From an uncultured Treponema sp. (lineage in GTDB: Bacteria; Spirochaetota; Spirochaetia; Treponematales; Treponemataceae), in assembly GCA_937902125.1 (NCBI GenBank), contig CALDIB010000032.1:1-64000 (forward strand): a stretch of DNA of 64,000 nt, read 5' to 3'. The position numbers were made by a program, and so were the translations under genes. Shown here piece by piece: positions 16,384 to 25,903 of this stretch (position 1 is its first letter; each line of letters begins with the position of its first letter). The notes beneath the pieces were generated by a model. That model worked only from the letters and a program-made list of their open reading frames with translations. It was not told the DNA's origin and did no database searches.

Positions 16384-17301
16384 ATGAGCGATATTTTTGA
16401 AAAAGACATAGATGAAGACGGCGAAGACCTCTCTCAATTGGAAGATGACGGCGTTGAAATTTCCAGCGGCGAAAAATTTGTTTTTAACGAACCACTTTAC
16501 GCCTTGCGCTTGGACTATTCCCGGGAAGGCGTTTTTGCAAAGCCGGGAAACTTTGACCTAAAGGCCGGCGACGCGGTGATTATTCCCACCCGCTACGGAA
16601 TGGATTTGGCGCGGGTTTTGGGCAAGGCCAAAAGTCCAGTTGGAATAAAAAAGGACGACATAATACAGATTGACCGCAAGGCCAGCGACGACGATTTGAG
16701 CCGCGCCGAGGAGTTTAAGGAAAAAGAGAAGGGCGCCTTTAAGGTTTTTCAAGAAAAGGTCGCCGCCCGCAAGCTTAACATGAAATTGATTGGCGCCCAC
16801 TTTTTGGTGGCCGAGCCAAAGGCCTTGTTCTTCTTTAGCGCCGAACAAAGGGTTGACTTTAGGGAATTGGTCAAGGACTTGGTGAGCGTCTTTAAAATGC
16901 GAATAGAGCTTAGGCAAATTGGCGTCCGCGACGAGTCCCGCATCACTGGAGGCCTTGGAATTTGCGGCCGTCCTTATTGTTGCCACGCCATCAGCGACAA
17001 GCTGCGGCCGGTTTCAATCCGCATGGCAAAAGACCAAAACCTTTCCCTCAACTCTATGAAAATTTCAGGACAGTGCGGCCGCCTTTTGTGCTGCCTTTCC
17101 TATGAATACGATTTTTATTCCGACGCCCGCAAAAAACTTCCCAACGAAGGAACGAGGGTCTTTTACGACGGAACAAATTTTAGGATTACGGAAATCAATC
17201 CTTTGAGTTCGATGATAAAGCTTTATGGAGAGGACGGCCGCATCATCGAGGTGAACTCAAGCCGCTTTGTAAAAGAAAACAATCGCTGGAAAATCAACTG
17301 A
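16384..17301 (+). CDS. PSP1/YaaT (RicT)-family protein
   Basis: 305 residues. After an acidic N-terminus, the PSP1 C-terminal domain spans about 60-270. It contains the cysteine cluster of the YaaT/RicT family: GGLGICGRPYCC and QCGRLLCCLSYEYDFY. In Bacillus the Ric complex carries iron-sulphur clusters and affects RNase Y processing, sporulation and biofilm. Here its role is unknown, but its place behind yaaR is conserved across phyla. AAGGTGA precedes the ATG. It overlaps the convergent methyltransferase gene by 8 bp. Confidence 0.92.
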   Translation: MSDIFEKDIDEDGEDLSQLEDDGVEISSGEKFVFNEPLYALRLDYSREGVFAKPGNFDLKAGDAVIIPTRYGMDLARVLGKAKSPVGIKKDDIIQIDRKASDDDLSRAEEFKEKEKGAFKVFQEKVAARKLNMKLIGAHFLVAEPKALFFFSAEQRVDFRELVKDLVSVFKMRIELRQIGVRDESRITGGLGICGRPYCCHAISDKLRPVSIRMAKDQNLSLNSMKISGQCGRLLCCLSYEYDFYSDARKKLPNEGTRVFYDGTNFRITEINPLSSMIKLYGEDGRIIEVNSSRFVKENNRWKIN

Positions 17302-18022
17302 TTACGGCCAGCAAGTAGTCTGAGTCGTCAAAGGCCTTGAGGCCGTCGTAGCCGCTAAAAAATTGAACGCTCTTGAATCCTGCCTCTTTTGAAAATTCTT
17401 CTATTTCGGTTTTTTTTAGCGGATAGACTTTGGCTTGCTCGTATATCGGAGTTTCTTTGCCGTTTTTTTCCAAAACGCTGTCAAAGCGGAACATGTTTTC
17501 GTTGACTTTTGAAATAACCCGCTTGTAGCGGACTCTGGCGCTGCTCAATTCCGGCAAGAGGCATTTTGTTAGCGGCTTGTATTTGTCAAAATTAAAAAGC
17601 TGCAAAACCACTATTCCGCCGGCGGACAAAAGTTCCTTGCAGTCAAAGAAAAATTTTCTCATCAAGGTTTTGTCGTGAATGAAAATTACCCGGCTGTTCA
17701 AGCAAGAAATGATATTGTAAAATTTTTTGCCCAAAAAGCGGGTCATTTCCAGCGTTGACATTTGAAAGTATCTGAGGGACATCAATTGGTTTCTGTATTT
17801 TAGGGTGGCGGACTCAAGCAAATCCCGCTGGGTTTCAAGGCCGGTCACGTCAACCGCGTCTTTGGCCAGGCGGTGGCATAAAACGCCGGTTCCGCAGCCT
17901 ATGCTTAAAAGTTTTGCGGGGTGAGGAAAATTTTTTGTCAAGGTTTCATAAAACGTCTGCTGAGCCAGTGTCACAGGATACAATTCATCGTAATATTCAA
18001 CCAAATTTTTAATTGATTCCAT
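17294..18022 (-). CDS. Class I SAM-dependent methyltransferase
   Basis: 242 residues. A Rossmann-type methyltransferase with motif I LLSIGCGTGVL and a following acidic position (VTGLETQRDLL). The C-terminal part has an extra beta-region (MFRFDSVLEKNG). Substrate unknown. The promoter TTGCCA-17-TATAAT ends 10 nt before ATG 18022, which rules out the longer reading. It is convergent with yaaT and overlaps it by 8 bp. Confidence 0.85.
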   Translation of the reverse strand: MESIKNLVEYYDELYPVTLAQQTFYETLTKNFPHPAKLLSIGCGTGVLCHRLAKDAVDVTGLETQRDLLESATLKYRNQLMSLRYFQMSTLEMTRFLGKKFYNIISCLNSRVIFIHDKTLMRKFFFDCKELLSAGGIVVLQLFNFDKYKPLTKCLLPELSSARVRYKRVISKVNENMFRFDSVLEKNGKETPIYEQAKVYPLKKTEIEEFSKEAGFKSVQFFSGYDGLKAFDDSDYLLAVIS

Positions 18023-18032
18023 TTTGCCTATA

Positions 18033-18061
18033 ATTATAAACCCAAAATGGAAATTTGGCAA
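18033..18061 (-). promoter_or_regulatory. Promoter of the methyltransferase gene, near-leaderless
   Basis: TTGCCA (18061-18056), 17 nt, TATAAT (18038-18033), then 10 nt to the ATG at 18022. The region is also a dyad: CCATTTTG at the start codon and CAAAATGG at 18043-18050. Confidence 0.7.
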
Positions 18062-18101
18062 ATTTTTTTTTTGAGAATTCTAAAATGTCGGCGGCCGCCC
18101 G

Positions 18102-18395
18102 CTACTTGTCCAAATTCTTGGCTTTGACCATAAAAAGCTTGATTCCTTCTTTTGGAAAGCGCTTTTTGACGGCGGCTATTATGGCCTTGAACTTGGCCGC
18201 GTCGGGCTTTTTTATATAGGCAAAAAGAATGAAGTTTGTTTCAGGCCAAGAGGAGGTTCCAAGCTTGTAGTTTTTCTTTCCCCGCCCGTGGGCCAAGGGA
18301 ATAATCGTGTATAAAAGCGACGGAATGTGCTCTTCCAAAAGTTCTATTATGTCGTCTTGAACCGACTGGTTGGCTATGATTTCCGCTCTATACAT
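18102..18395 (-). CDS. Small RND-transporter-associated protein (PG0541-like)
   Basis: 97 residues. The start at 18395 follows GGAGGATTTT. The pattern (alternating strands and two helices, ending KKRFPKEGIKLFMVKAKN) suggests a PII-like ferredoxin fold. Small proteins of this kind sit at the end of RND efflux operons in Bacteroidetes and spirochaetes and are named after PG0541. It lies 17 bp after the RND pump gene and is probably its last operon member. A regulatory role for the pump is inference. Confidence 0.78.
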   Translation of the reverse strand: MYRAEIIANQSVQDDIIELLEEHIPSLLYTIIPLAHGRGKKNYKLGTSSWPETNFILFAYIKKPDAAKFKAIIAAVKKRFPKEGIKLFMVKAKNLDK

Positions 18396-18412
18396 AAAAT
18401 CCTCCGTCCGGC

Positions 18413-21400
18413 CTATTTTTCCAAAAGAACCTTTATGCGGCTTTTGTGGACTTTCTTTTCCTTCATCATAATTGAATAAAGAACCGGTATGAAAAATAGC
18501 GTGATGAAGGTGGAGCTTGTAAGGCCTCCCACCACAGCCACGCCGATTGGCTGAACCATTCCCGCGCTTCCGCTTGTGGCGAAGCACATGGGAAGCATTC
18601 CCAAAATTGTGGTCAGGGTTGTCATAAGAACCGGGCGCAGGCGGCTTGTTCCAGCCTCAAGACAAGCCTCATGCATGGAATGGCCTCGGTCAATCAAAAG
18701 GTTTGTGTAGTCAACCAAAATGATTCCGTTGTTCACGACAATGCCCACAAGCATTATCAAGCCCACGGCGCCCGTCATGCTAAAAGCCTGATCTGTCAGT
18801 TTGTAAATTAAGACCACTCCGATTATAAGGAATGGAATCGTGCACAAGTTGATGAAGGGCGCCTTGAAACTTTCGTAAGTTCCAGCCATGACTCCAAACA
18901 CCAAAAGAATGGCCATCAGCGCTATCAAGGAGTATGTACGCTTTTGGTCTTGGGAATCTTTCCAGCTTCCTTCATAAACGATTGTCACTCCTTCTGGCAA
19001 AATTATGTTTTGCTGGACAAGACTTTTTATTTCGGCCACAACGTCGGTGTCGTTTCGCTCTCCGATATTGTCGGCGCTGACGCTGACGACGCGGGTTTGG
19101 TTTTCCCGCTTTATGGAAACCGGGCCCAAGCCTTTTTTGACTTGCGCGAAGTTTGCCACGCTGACCATGCCGTTTGTTCCTCGGACATAAATTTGCTCAA
19201 GGTTTGAGGCGTTCATTCTGTCGCCGCTTTGATATAAAATCACCACGCTGTATTCCTTTCCGTTTTGCCGGTAGGTTGTGCTTGTCACTCCGTTTATGGC
19301 GAAGTTGATTTCTCGCGCCACGGTTTGAACGTCAACGCCAAAGGAATATGCCCTTTGCCTGTCGATGACGACTTCAATTTCTGGAAGGCCTTCCTCGGTG
19401 TCGATTGTGGCTTCGCCGATGTCGGGAAGGGATTCCAGTATGTCACGCAGTTGGGCGGAAATGGAAAGCGCGGTGTCCAAGTCGTCGCAGCGGACTTTTA
19501 GAATGAAGTTGCTTCCTGTCATTTGCCGGGCGTATCCTTGGTTGAACGAAAAGCGCGCGTCGGTAAAGTCGCCGAAGTGGGCGCGAAGCTTTTGCTGAAT
19601 TGTGTCGCTGGCGTCAATTTGCAAATCGCTTTCGGGCAAGTTGATTTGAATGGCGCCCTTGTAGCTTGACGCTCCGCCGCGGCCTGACGAGCCGATGGAA
19701 GTTATGATTGTCTTGTAGCCCTTTATTTCGTCAAAACAAATTTGCTGGAAATTTTGGACTACCGCGTCAGTTTCAGAAAGGGTGGTGCCGTTGGGCATCG
19801 TTATGTTCAAAGTCACGCTGTCGTCGCGGCCTTGGTTCATCATGTTGACCCTTAATGTAGGAACTAAAAGAAGGGAGCAAATCAAAAGTGAAACGCAGAC
19901 GATGATTGTTATGGCCCTGTTGTCAAGCGCCTTGTTTAGGATGGCGCGGTAAAGGCGGGTCACGATTTGCAGGGGAATGTCCAAAAGCTCGTAAAATTTT
20001 TTTAACGGAAGGAACTTGACGGGATTTTCGTTTCTGTCCGTAAGGGGAAGAAATTTTCCGGCCAAAACAGGAACAAGGAAAACCGCCACAAAGAGCGACG
20101 ACACCAGCGCGATTACGACAGTGAAAATGATTCCCTTGAACATTTGGCCCATCATTTCCAAGTCCTTTAAGAAAAACAAGAAGGGAATGAAAACGCAAAT
20201 CGTAGTCAAGTTTCCGGACACAACCGACATAATCATTTCTGACGAGCCAAGGACGGCGGCCACTTTTGGCTTGGCGCCCCGGCTTCGGTAAACGTAAATG
20301 TTTTCTATCATTACGATTGAAGCGTCAACAATCATTCCGATTCCCAATATCAAGCCGGTGAGCGTCATCATGTTCAGTGTGATTCCCGCGAAGTTCATGC
20401 AAAGCAACGTTATTACGATTGAAAGAGGAATGGAAATTGCGATGATGAGCGTTGACTTTCCAGACTTTAAGAAGAGGAACAAAATCACCACGGCCAAAAT
20501 CAAGCCTGTGTAGGCCGACTCAAGCAGGGTGTTGATTGTGTCGTTAATCGAAGTTGATTGGTCTTGAATGACTTCAATGGAAACGTCCGAAGGAAGAACG
20601 GCCTCCACTTCCGGAATTTTTTCCCTGACGGCCTTGGCCACAGTGACAGTGTTTTTTCCGGACTGCTTTGTTATTCCCACATAAATTCCAGGCTCGCCGT
20701 TTATTAAAACGTCGGTGGTCTTGTCCTTGTAGCCCAGGTAAGCGCGGCCGATGTCGCTAAGGCGGACGTCGTATCCGTTTATGTTGGTTATGATTACGCT
20801 GTTGATTTGCTCTATGCTGGAAAATTCACCGGTGGTCCTGATTGAATAGTCGTGGCTTCCTTCCGTTATTTTTCCGCCGCCAAGCTCCAAGTTTTGTTTG
20901 GACAGCGCTGAGGAAACGTTTGTCATTGTAAGGCCGTATGCGGAAAGACGGTTTTGGGAAATGTCAACGCGGACGATTTTTTCGCGGCCTCCAAAAACCG
21001 ACGCTTCGGCCACTCCGTTTATTTGCTCGAACAAGTCCACGATTGTGTCTTCGGCAATCAACTTTAAGTCGTCGTTGGACCTGTTTCCGCGGACGGCCAG
21101 GCGCATGATTGGAAAGGCGTTGCTGTCCATTTTAAAAATGGTGGGCGTTCCCGCGTCGTCAGGAAGGTTTCTGGTCACGCGGCTTATTTTGTCGCGAACA
21201 TCGTTGGTGGTTTCATCCAAGTCCGTTCCATAGTTGAATTCAAGGGAAATTGAAGAGGAGCCTTCAGACGAAGTTGAGGTGATGTTTTTTAGGCCGCTTA
21301 CTGAAACAAGCTGGCCTTCAAGAATTTTTGTCACCGACTTTTCGACGGATTCAGGCCCCGCGTTTGTGTAAGTGGTGCGGACTGTTATGTATGGGCTGTC

Positions 21401-21520
21401 AACGTCGGGGAACAGGCTTATGGCCACGTTCTTTATCGTAAAGACGCCCATGATTCCCAAAAGGACAAAGACAATAAGAGTCAGGACTGGATGTTCGAGT
21501 GTTTGTTTTGAAACGCTCAT
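18413..21520 (-). CDS. RND efflux pump, inner-membrane transporter
   Basis: 1035 residues, full length for HAE1/AcrB-like pumps. There is an N-terminal membrane helix, a large periplasmic loop, a first block of helices (about 335-535) with GMIVDASIVMIENIY, a second periplasmic loop, and a second block (about 855-1030) ending GVAVVGGLTSSTFITLFFIPVLY. It uses proton flow to export drugs, lipids or similar compounds. It overlaps the adaptor gene by 4 bp and is followed by the PG0541-like gene. Confidence 0.95.
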   Translation of the reverse strand: MSVSKQTLEHPVLTLIVFVLLGIMGVFTIKNVAISLFPDVDSPYITVRTTYTNAGPESVEKSVTKILEGQLVSVSGLKNITSTSSEGSSSISLEFNYGTDLDETTNDVRDKISRVTRNLPDDAGTPTIFKMDSNAFPIMRLAVRGNRSNDDLKLIAEDTIVDLFEQINGVAEASVFGGREKIVRVDISQNRLSAYGLTMTNVSSALSKQNLELGGGKITEGSHDYSIRTTGEFSSIEQINSVIITNINGYDVRLSDIGRAYLGYKDKTTDVLINGEPGIYVGITKQSGKNTVTVAKAVREKIPEVEAVLPSDVSIEVIQDQSTSINDTINTLLESAYTGLILAVVILFLFLKSGKSTLIIAISIPLSIVITLLCMNFAGITLNMMTLTGLILGIGMIVDASIVMIENIYVYRSRGAKPKVAAVLGSSEMIMSVVSGNLTTICVFIPFLFFLKDLEMMGQMFKGIIFTVVIALVSSLFVAVFLVPVLAGKFLPLTDRNENPVKFLPLKKFYELLDIPLQIVTRLYRAILNKALDNRAITIIVCVSLLICSLLLVPTLRVNMMNQGRDDSVTLNITMPNGTTLSETDAVVQNFQQICFDEIKGYKTIITSIGSSGRGGASSYKGAIQINLPESDLQIDASDTIQQKLRAHFGDFTDARFSFNQGYARQMTGSNFILKVRCDDLDTALSISAQLRDILESLPDIGEATIDTEEGLPEIEVVIDRQRAYSFGVDVQTVAREINFAINGVTSTTYRQNGKEYSVVILYQSGDRMNASNLEQIYVRGTNGMVSVANFAQVKKGLGPVSIKRENQTRVVSVSADNIGERNDTDVVAEIKSLVQQNIILPEGVTIVYEGSWKDSQDQKRTYSLIALMAILLVFGVMAGTYESFKAPFINLCTIPFLIIGVVLIYKLTDQAFSMTGAVGLIMLVGIVVNNGIILVDYTNLLIDRGHSMHEACLEAGTSRLRPVLMTTLTTILGMLPMCFATSGSAGMVQPIGVAVVGGLTSSTFITLFFIPVLYSIMMKEKKVHKSRIKVLLEK

Positions 21521-22485
21521 TTTTTTCCTCCGCCTTGGTCTGCCTTATTGTCGTTCTTGTTTGTTATGTCGCGAATTTTGGCGCCGTCTGAAAGGCTTGT
21601 CTGGCCTTGGGTTACAGCCCGTTCCCCTTCGTTCAAGCCGCTCAAGATTTGGGCCACGCCATCAACGCTTTTTCCCAGCTCCACTTTTCGCCGCTCCACA
21701 GTTGAGTCGGACTTTACCACAAAGGCAAAGTATGTGTCGTCTTTTTCGATGAGGGAGTCAACCGGCATTGTGACTTTGCCGGAATAGTCTTGGGTAAAAA
21801 GAACCACTTTGCCGAACATTCCGGCGTTGACCCTTTGGTCTTTTTTGTCGAACAAAAGAATTATTTGCTTTGTTCTGCTGGTCGCGTCAACCACCGGAGA
21901 GACTCTGCTGACCGTAGCCGAAAACTGAACGTCAGGATAGGCTTCCACCGTAATGTTGGCCTTGAGCCCTGTCTTTAAAACAGAAACGTAGCGTTCTGGA
22001 ATGTTGGCCACAATTTGCAAATTTGAAATGTCTCCGATTCTTGTTATCTCGGTGTTTGAAGAAACTGTGGTTCCGTTTTTTACAGGGGTTGTGATTACGC
22101 TTCCAGAAATTGGAGCGTGGACAGGGCTTTGCTTGTAGCGCTCTCCGGGCTGGCTTGGGTCAACGTATGCGATTACGTCTCCCCGGCGGACAGTTGAGCC
22201 CAGCAAAACTTGGGTTGAAATTATTTTTCCCGAAACGTCCGGGTAAACCGAAACTGAATTTTGCGATTCGATTTCGCCGTTGGCAATCACATAGTCGTGA
22301 AGGGTTTCTATTTGAACGACTTTTGTTTTTACGCTGAATTCAGTCGAACCCGCGTCCCTGCGCTTGCCTTTTGAAAAAGAGCCTTGCATTGAATTTTTTA
22401 AGTGAAGCGCGGTGTAGCAGAGGCAAGCCGAAACCGCGACAAGCGCGGCGATTAGAATGACTGCCGTTCTTTTTGTTTTGCTCAT
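21517..22485 (-). CDS. RND efflux periplasmic adaptor (membrane fusion protein)
   Basis: 322 residues. An N-terminal membrane anchor (AVILIAALVAVSACLCYTAL) precedes a biotinyl-lipoyl-like domain split in two (SGKIISTQVLLGSTVRRGDVIAYV and HAPISGSVITT) and a beta-barrel. It bridges the inner-membrane pump and the TolC-like channel. Unusually, the hairpin between the lipoyl halves is very short. The C-terminus ends in a charged Lys/Asp/Asn-rich tail. It overlaps the pump gene by 4 bp. Confidence 0.93.
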   Translation of the reverse strand: MSKTKRTAVILIAALVAVSACLCYTALHLKNSMQGSFSKGKRRDAGSTEFSVKTKVVQIETLHDYVIANGEIESQNSVSVYPDVSGKIISTQVLLGSTVRRGDVIAYVDPSQPGERYKQSPVHAPISGSVITTPVKNGTTVSSNTEITRIGDISNLQIVANIPERYVSVLKTGLKANITVEAYPDVQFSATVSRVSPVVDATSRTKQIILLFDKKDQRVNAGMFGKVVLFTQDYSGKVTMPVDSLIEKDDTYFAFVVKSDSTVERRKVELGKSVDGVAQILSGLNEGERAVTQGQTSLSDGAKIRDITNKNDNKADQGGGKK

Positions 22486-22500
22486 TTTATCTTTCCTCTT

Positions 22501-23820
22501 TTAGTTGCCGCTGATGAGCGTTCCAAAGGGAACGCCAAGCGTGTTTTCCAAATTTAAAATTTCCGCGGCCAAGTTGTAGGCCTGTTGCTTTAGGTTGAGC
22601 CGCGCTTTTTCCAGGGAAGTTCTGGCGTTTAAAAGCTCGGTAAAATTTCTGGAGCCTCGGTTGTAGGCTTCTTGTGTCATTTGATAGCTTTGTTCCGCCA
22701 ACGAAACGCTGGACTTGAGCGTTTGTATTGAAGAAATCAACTGATCGATTTTTTTTTGTCCGCTTTGAGCGCTTACGGCAAGGCTTGTCTTTTTGTCGGC
22801 TATTTGAAGTTGATAATTGGCGATGGAATCCTTCGCGGTTTCCACAGCGTCGGCTTTTTTTGACCAAGGCAAAAAGCCGTCCAATGGAAGGGATACTGAA
22901 AGAGAAAGGGAGCCGTTGTCGTTCATTCCGTCCGTGTTGTTTGACCAAGTGGGCCTGTAAGTCCAGCCCGCGCTGATTGTGGGGCCGTATGCCGAAAAGC
23001 GGCTTGCCAAAAGCGAGTTCTTGGCGATTTCAAGATTTTTTTCAAGCGCGGCAAGTTCCAATGAAGAGGCTTGGACGCCCTCCGTGGAAACGCTTTCGAT
23101 GGCGGCGATTTTGTCAAGGCTTCCGTCCAATTTTATTTGCGAGTCTTGGTCAAGGCCAAGAATTTGCTTGAAGGCGGCCAAATCGTTGTCGTAGGAAATT
23201 TGCGCGTTTTGCAGGACGGGAATCTGCGTTTCGTAATTCACTTGGCTTTGCAAAACGTCAAGCTGGCTTATGGCGCCTTGTCCGTATTTTCTGCGGTTGG
23301 TCTCGTAAGTTTGCCGCGCGGTTTGGGCGTTTGTGTCTTGGAGGCTTATGTTTTCAGTTTCGTAGAGCAAATTGTAAAAGGCTTTGCGAACGCTCAGCTC
23401 AACGGAGCGGCGGGCGCTTTCGTAGCTAAGCTCTCCCGCTTGGTATTTCAGCGCGGCGTTTTTAATGTCGGTGTAAAGGTTTGTGGAAAGCGTTATGTTG
23501 ATTGAGCCTTGAAGGTAGGCTGAATAATTTTCGTTGAAGTTTTTGTTGCTCTTTGAAAAGCCGCCGCTTGCGGTGAGGGAAGGACTGGCGCTGTTCCAAG
23601 AATTCTTTTTGCCCCGCTTTGCCGCGTCCAATTGAATCTGGCTTTGCTTGATTTGAACGTTGTTCTTTAGCGCCAAGTCAACCGCGTCCTGAATCGTTAA
23701 AGAAAGCGGCTGGGATTCTTCTTGTTGGGCGGCTTGGCCTTGAGGAAAAGCCGGCGCGAGAGAAAGAATTGCGCTCAATGCCGCGCAAAGGAGCGCGGGG
23801 AGTTTCTTTGTTTTTTTCAT
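22501..23820 (-). CDS. TolC-family outer-membrane channel of the RND system
   Basis: 439 residues from the chosen start, with a signal peptide (MKKTKKLPALLCAALSAILSLAP). Two outer-membrane-efflux repeats are visible: LTIQDAVDLALKNNVQIKQ at the start of the mature part, long coiled helices, and SLAEQSYQMTQEAYNRGSRNFTELLNA in the second half. It is the first gene of the four-gene efflux operon; the adaptor starts 15 bp downstream. A TACAAT -10 box lies at 23842-23847 and GGTGAA precedes the ATG at a rather long distance. Confidence 0.92.
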   Translation of the reverse strand: MKKTKKLPALLCAALSAILSLAPAFPQGQAAQQEESQPLSLTIQDAVDLALKNNVQIKQSQIQLDAAKRGKKNSWNSASPSLTASGGFSKSNKNFNENYSAYLQGSINITLSTNLYTDIKNAALKYQAGELSYESARRSVELSVRKAFYNLLYETENISLQDTNAQTARQTYETNRRKYGQGAISQLDVLQSQVNYETQIPVLQNAQISYDNDLAAFKQILGLDQDSQIKLDGSLDKIAAIESVSTEGVQASSLELAALEKNLEIAKNSLLASRFSAYGPTISAGWTYRPTWSNNTDGMNDNGSLSLSVSLPLDGFLPWSKKADAVETAKDSIANYQLQIADKKTSLAVSAQSGQKKIDQLISSIQTLKSSVSLAEQSYQMTQEAYNRGSRNFTELLNARTSLEKARLNLKQQAYNLAAEILNLENTLGVPFGTLISGN

Positions 23821-23948
23821 AATTTTTTGTTCACCGCCAATATTGTAGCGAATTTTCATTCCATTTTCTATAGCGTAAGTCGGCGATGTGTCAGAGATGT
23901 GACAAAAACGCGGAAAATTCCTTTAGATGGTTCGTTCATTCATTCCAA

Positions 23949-23977
23949 TTGCGCAAAGGCCTTGTTTTCGTTACAAT
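23949..23977 (+). promoter_or_regulatory. Promoter of aspS, leaderless type
   Basis: TTGCGC - 17 nt - TACAAT, then 8 nt (AACCTATT, no ribosome binding site) to the ATG at 23986. Confidence 0.75.
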
Positions 23978-23985
23978 AACCTATT

Positions 23986-25818
23986 ATGGAAAACACAAAA
24001 CGCACTGTCACTTGCGGAGAATTGTCCGCTTCCGACGTAGGAAAAACTGTAATATTGAACGGCTGGGTTCACCGCTCGCGTGAGCTTGGCGGACTTACCT
24101 TTATTCTGCTGCGCGACCGCTACGGAATCACGCAGGTTGTCGTTGGCGACAAATCCAGCGACCAGGTTAAAAAAATCGCCGCTTCGCTAAAGAGCGAGTA
24201 TTGCGTTGCCGTCAAGGGAACGGTTGCCGCGCGCTCAGAAAAAGACGTGAACAAGGAAATGGCCACCGGCGCGATTGAAGTTGAGGCCGACGATATAGAA
24301 ATATTCACCACAAGCGAACCGCTCCCCTTTGCGATTGACGAAGTTCGCCAAAAGGACGGAACGATTGTTCTTCCCAACGAAGACTTGCGCTTGCGCTACC
24401 GCTACTTGGACTTGCGCCGCGAGCCGATGAAGCAGAACATAATCTTGCGCTCAAACGTGACATTCGCCACGCGCGAGTATTTGACCAAGCAGGGCTTTTT
24501 GGAAATCGAAACGCCAACCTTCATCAAGTCCACGCCCGAAGGCGCGCGGGACTACTTGGTCCCAAGCCGCGTCCACCCCGGAAAATTTTATTCGCTTCCG
24601 CAAAGCCCCCAGCTTTACAAGCAGCTTTTGATGGTGTCGGGCTTTGACAAGTATTTCCAAATCGCGCGCTGCTACCGCGACGAAGACGCTCGCGGCGACC
24701 GCCAGCCTGAGTTCACGCAAATCGATATGGAAATGTCGTTCACCAACCGCGAGGAAGTTCTTTCCACCACAGAAGGAATGATGGGCTACATTTTCAAAAA
24801 GACGCTGAACTACGATCTTCCCGCAAAGTTTGACCGCATCTCTTGGGACGACGCTTTCAACCTTTACGGAAGCGACAAGCCCGACTTGCGCTTTGACCTT
24901 AAGATTCAGGACGCGGCCTTTATGGCGGGCCTTAGCGACTTTAACGCCTTTAAGGCTGGAGCCGCCAACGCCGGAATGGACATCGAGCGCCACAAGCGCA
25001 GCGGACTTAAGGCGCTTGTCGTAAAGAACGTGGCCGACAAGTATTCCCGCAAGATGGTGGAAGAGTTGGAAGCCGTCGCAAAGAAGTACAAGGCAAAGGG
25101 ACTTGCTTGGATGAAAGTCAACGCCGAAGGAACTTTTGAAGGCGGAGTTTCAAAATTCTTTGCCGGAAAGGAAGGCGAGATTTGCCCGAAGCTGGGCGCG
25201 GAAAAGAACGACCTTTTGCTTTTTGTCAGCGACGAAAAATGGCAGGTGGCATGCGTCGCGCTTGGAGCGGTGCGAAAGCAGCTTGGAAAAGACCTTAACC
25301 TTTACAACCCCGCCGACGAATTCCACTTTGCTTGGATCATCGATTTTCCTTACTTTGCCTGGAACGAGGAAGAGAACCATTGGGAAACCGAGCACCACAT
25401 GTTCACGCTTCCGCAAAAAAAATATTGGGACACTTTGGAATCGGATCCCGGCAGCGTGAAGGGCGACCTTTACGACTTGGTTCTTAACGGCTACGAGTTG
25501 GCCTCCGGCTCAATGCGCATCAACGACCCGGCCTTGCAGCAGCGCATCTTTAAGATTGTCGGCTACTCGCAGGAACGCGCCGAAAAGGCCTTTGGCTTTT
25601 TGGTCCAAGCCTTTAAGTTTGGCGCTCCGCCGCACGGTGGAATCGCTCCCGGCCTTGACCGCCTTGTAATGCTCATGCGCCACGAGGAAAGCATCCACGA
25701 AGTCATCGCCTTCCCCAAGAACAATCTTGCGGCAAGTCCTATGGACGAGTGTCCGTCGCCGGTAGACGAGCAGCAGCTTAAAGATTTGCACATCGTCGTG
25801 ACAGAGAAAGAAGAGTAA
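23986..25818 (+). CDS. aspS: Aspartate-tRNA ligase, bacterial type
   Basis: 610 residues, the usual length for bacterial AspRS with its GAD insertion. There is an N-terminal OB anticodon-binding domain (about 1-105, GWVHRSRELGGLTFILLRDRYG), motif 2 (FQIARCYRDEDARGDRQPEFTQID) and motif 3 (GIAPGLDRLVMLM) near the C-terminus. It is expressed from what looks like a leaderless promoter. tRNA-Asp lies about 10 kb away at 35384. Confidence 0.97.
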   Translation: MENTKRTVTCGELSASDVGKTVILNGWVHRSRELGGLTFILLRDRYGITQVVVGDKSSDQVKKIAASLKSEYCVAVKGTVAARSEKDVNKEMATGAIEVEADDIEIFTTSEPLPFAIDEVRQKDGTIVLPNEDLRLRYRYLDLRREPMKQNIILRSNVTFATREYLTKQGFLEIETPTFIKSTPEGARDYLVPSRVHPGKFYSLPQSPQLYKQLLMVSGFDKYFQIARCYRDEDARGDRQPEFTQIDMEMSFTNREEVLSTTEGMMGYIFKKTLNYDLPAKFDRISWDDAFNLYGSDKPDLRFDLKIQDAAFMAGLSDFNAFKAGAANAGMDIERHKRSGLKALVVKNVADKYSRKMVEELEAVAKKYKAKGLAWMKVNAEGTFEGGVSKFFAGKEGEICPKLGAEKNDLLLFVSDEKWQVACVALGAVRKQLGKDLNLYNPADEFHFAWIIDFPYFAWNEEENHWETEHHMFTLPQKKYWDTLESDPGSVKGDLYDLVLNGYELASGSMRINDPALQQRIFKIVGYSQERAEKAFGFLVQAFKFGAPPHGGIAPGLDRLVMLMRHEESIHEVIAFPKNNLAASPMDECPSPVDEQQLKDLHIVVTEKEE

Positions 25819-25836
25819 GGGCGGAAGAAAATTGTT

Positions 25837-25878
25837 TTTAGTCAAGGTTGTGGGAAAAAATACTGCGCCTTGACTAAA
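25837..25878. repeat. 11-bp perfect inverted repeat between aspS and the restriction-modification genes
   Basis: TTTAGTCAAGG (25837-25847) and CCTTGACTAAA (25868-25878) are separated by 20 nt. The right arm includes a TTGACT -35-like hexamer in front of the methyltransferase gene. It may act as terminator of aspS, as an operator for the methyltransferase, or mark the insertion boundary. Confidence 0.6.
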
Positions 25879-25903
25879 TTCTTACTATTGCATGGTAGGT
25901 TGC

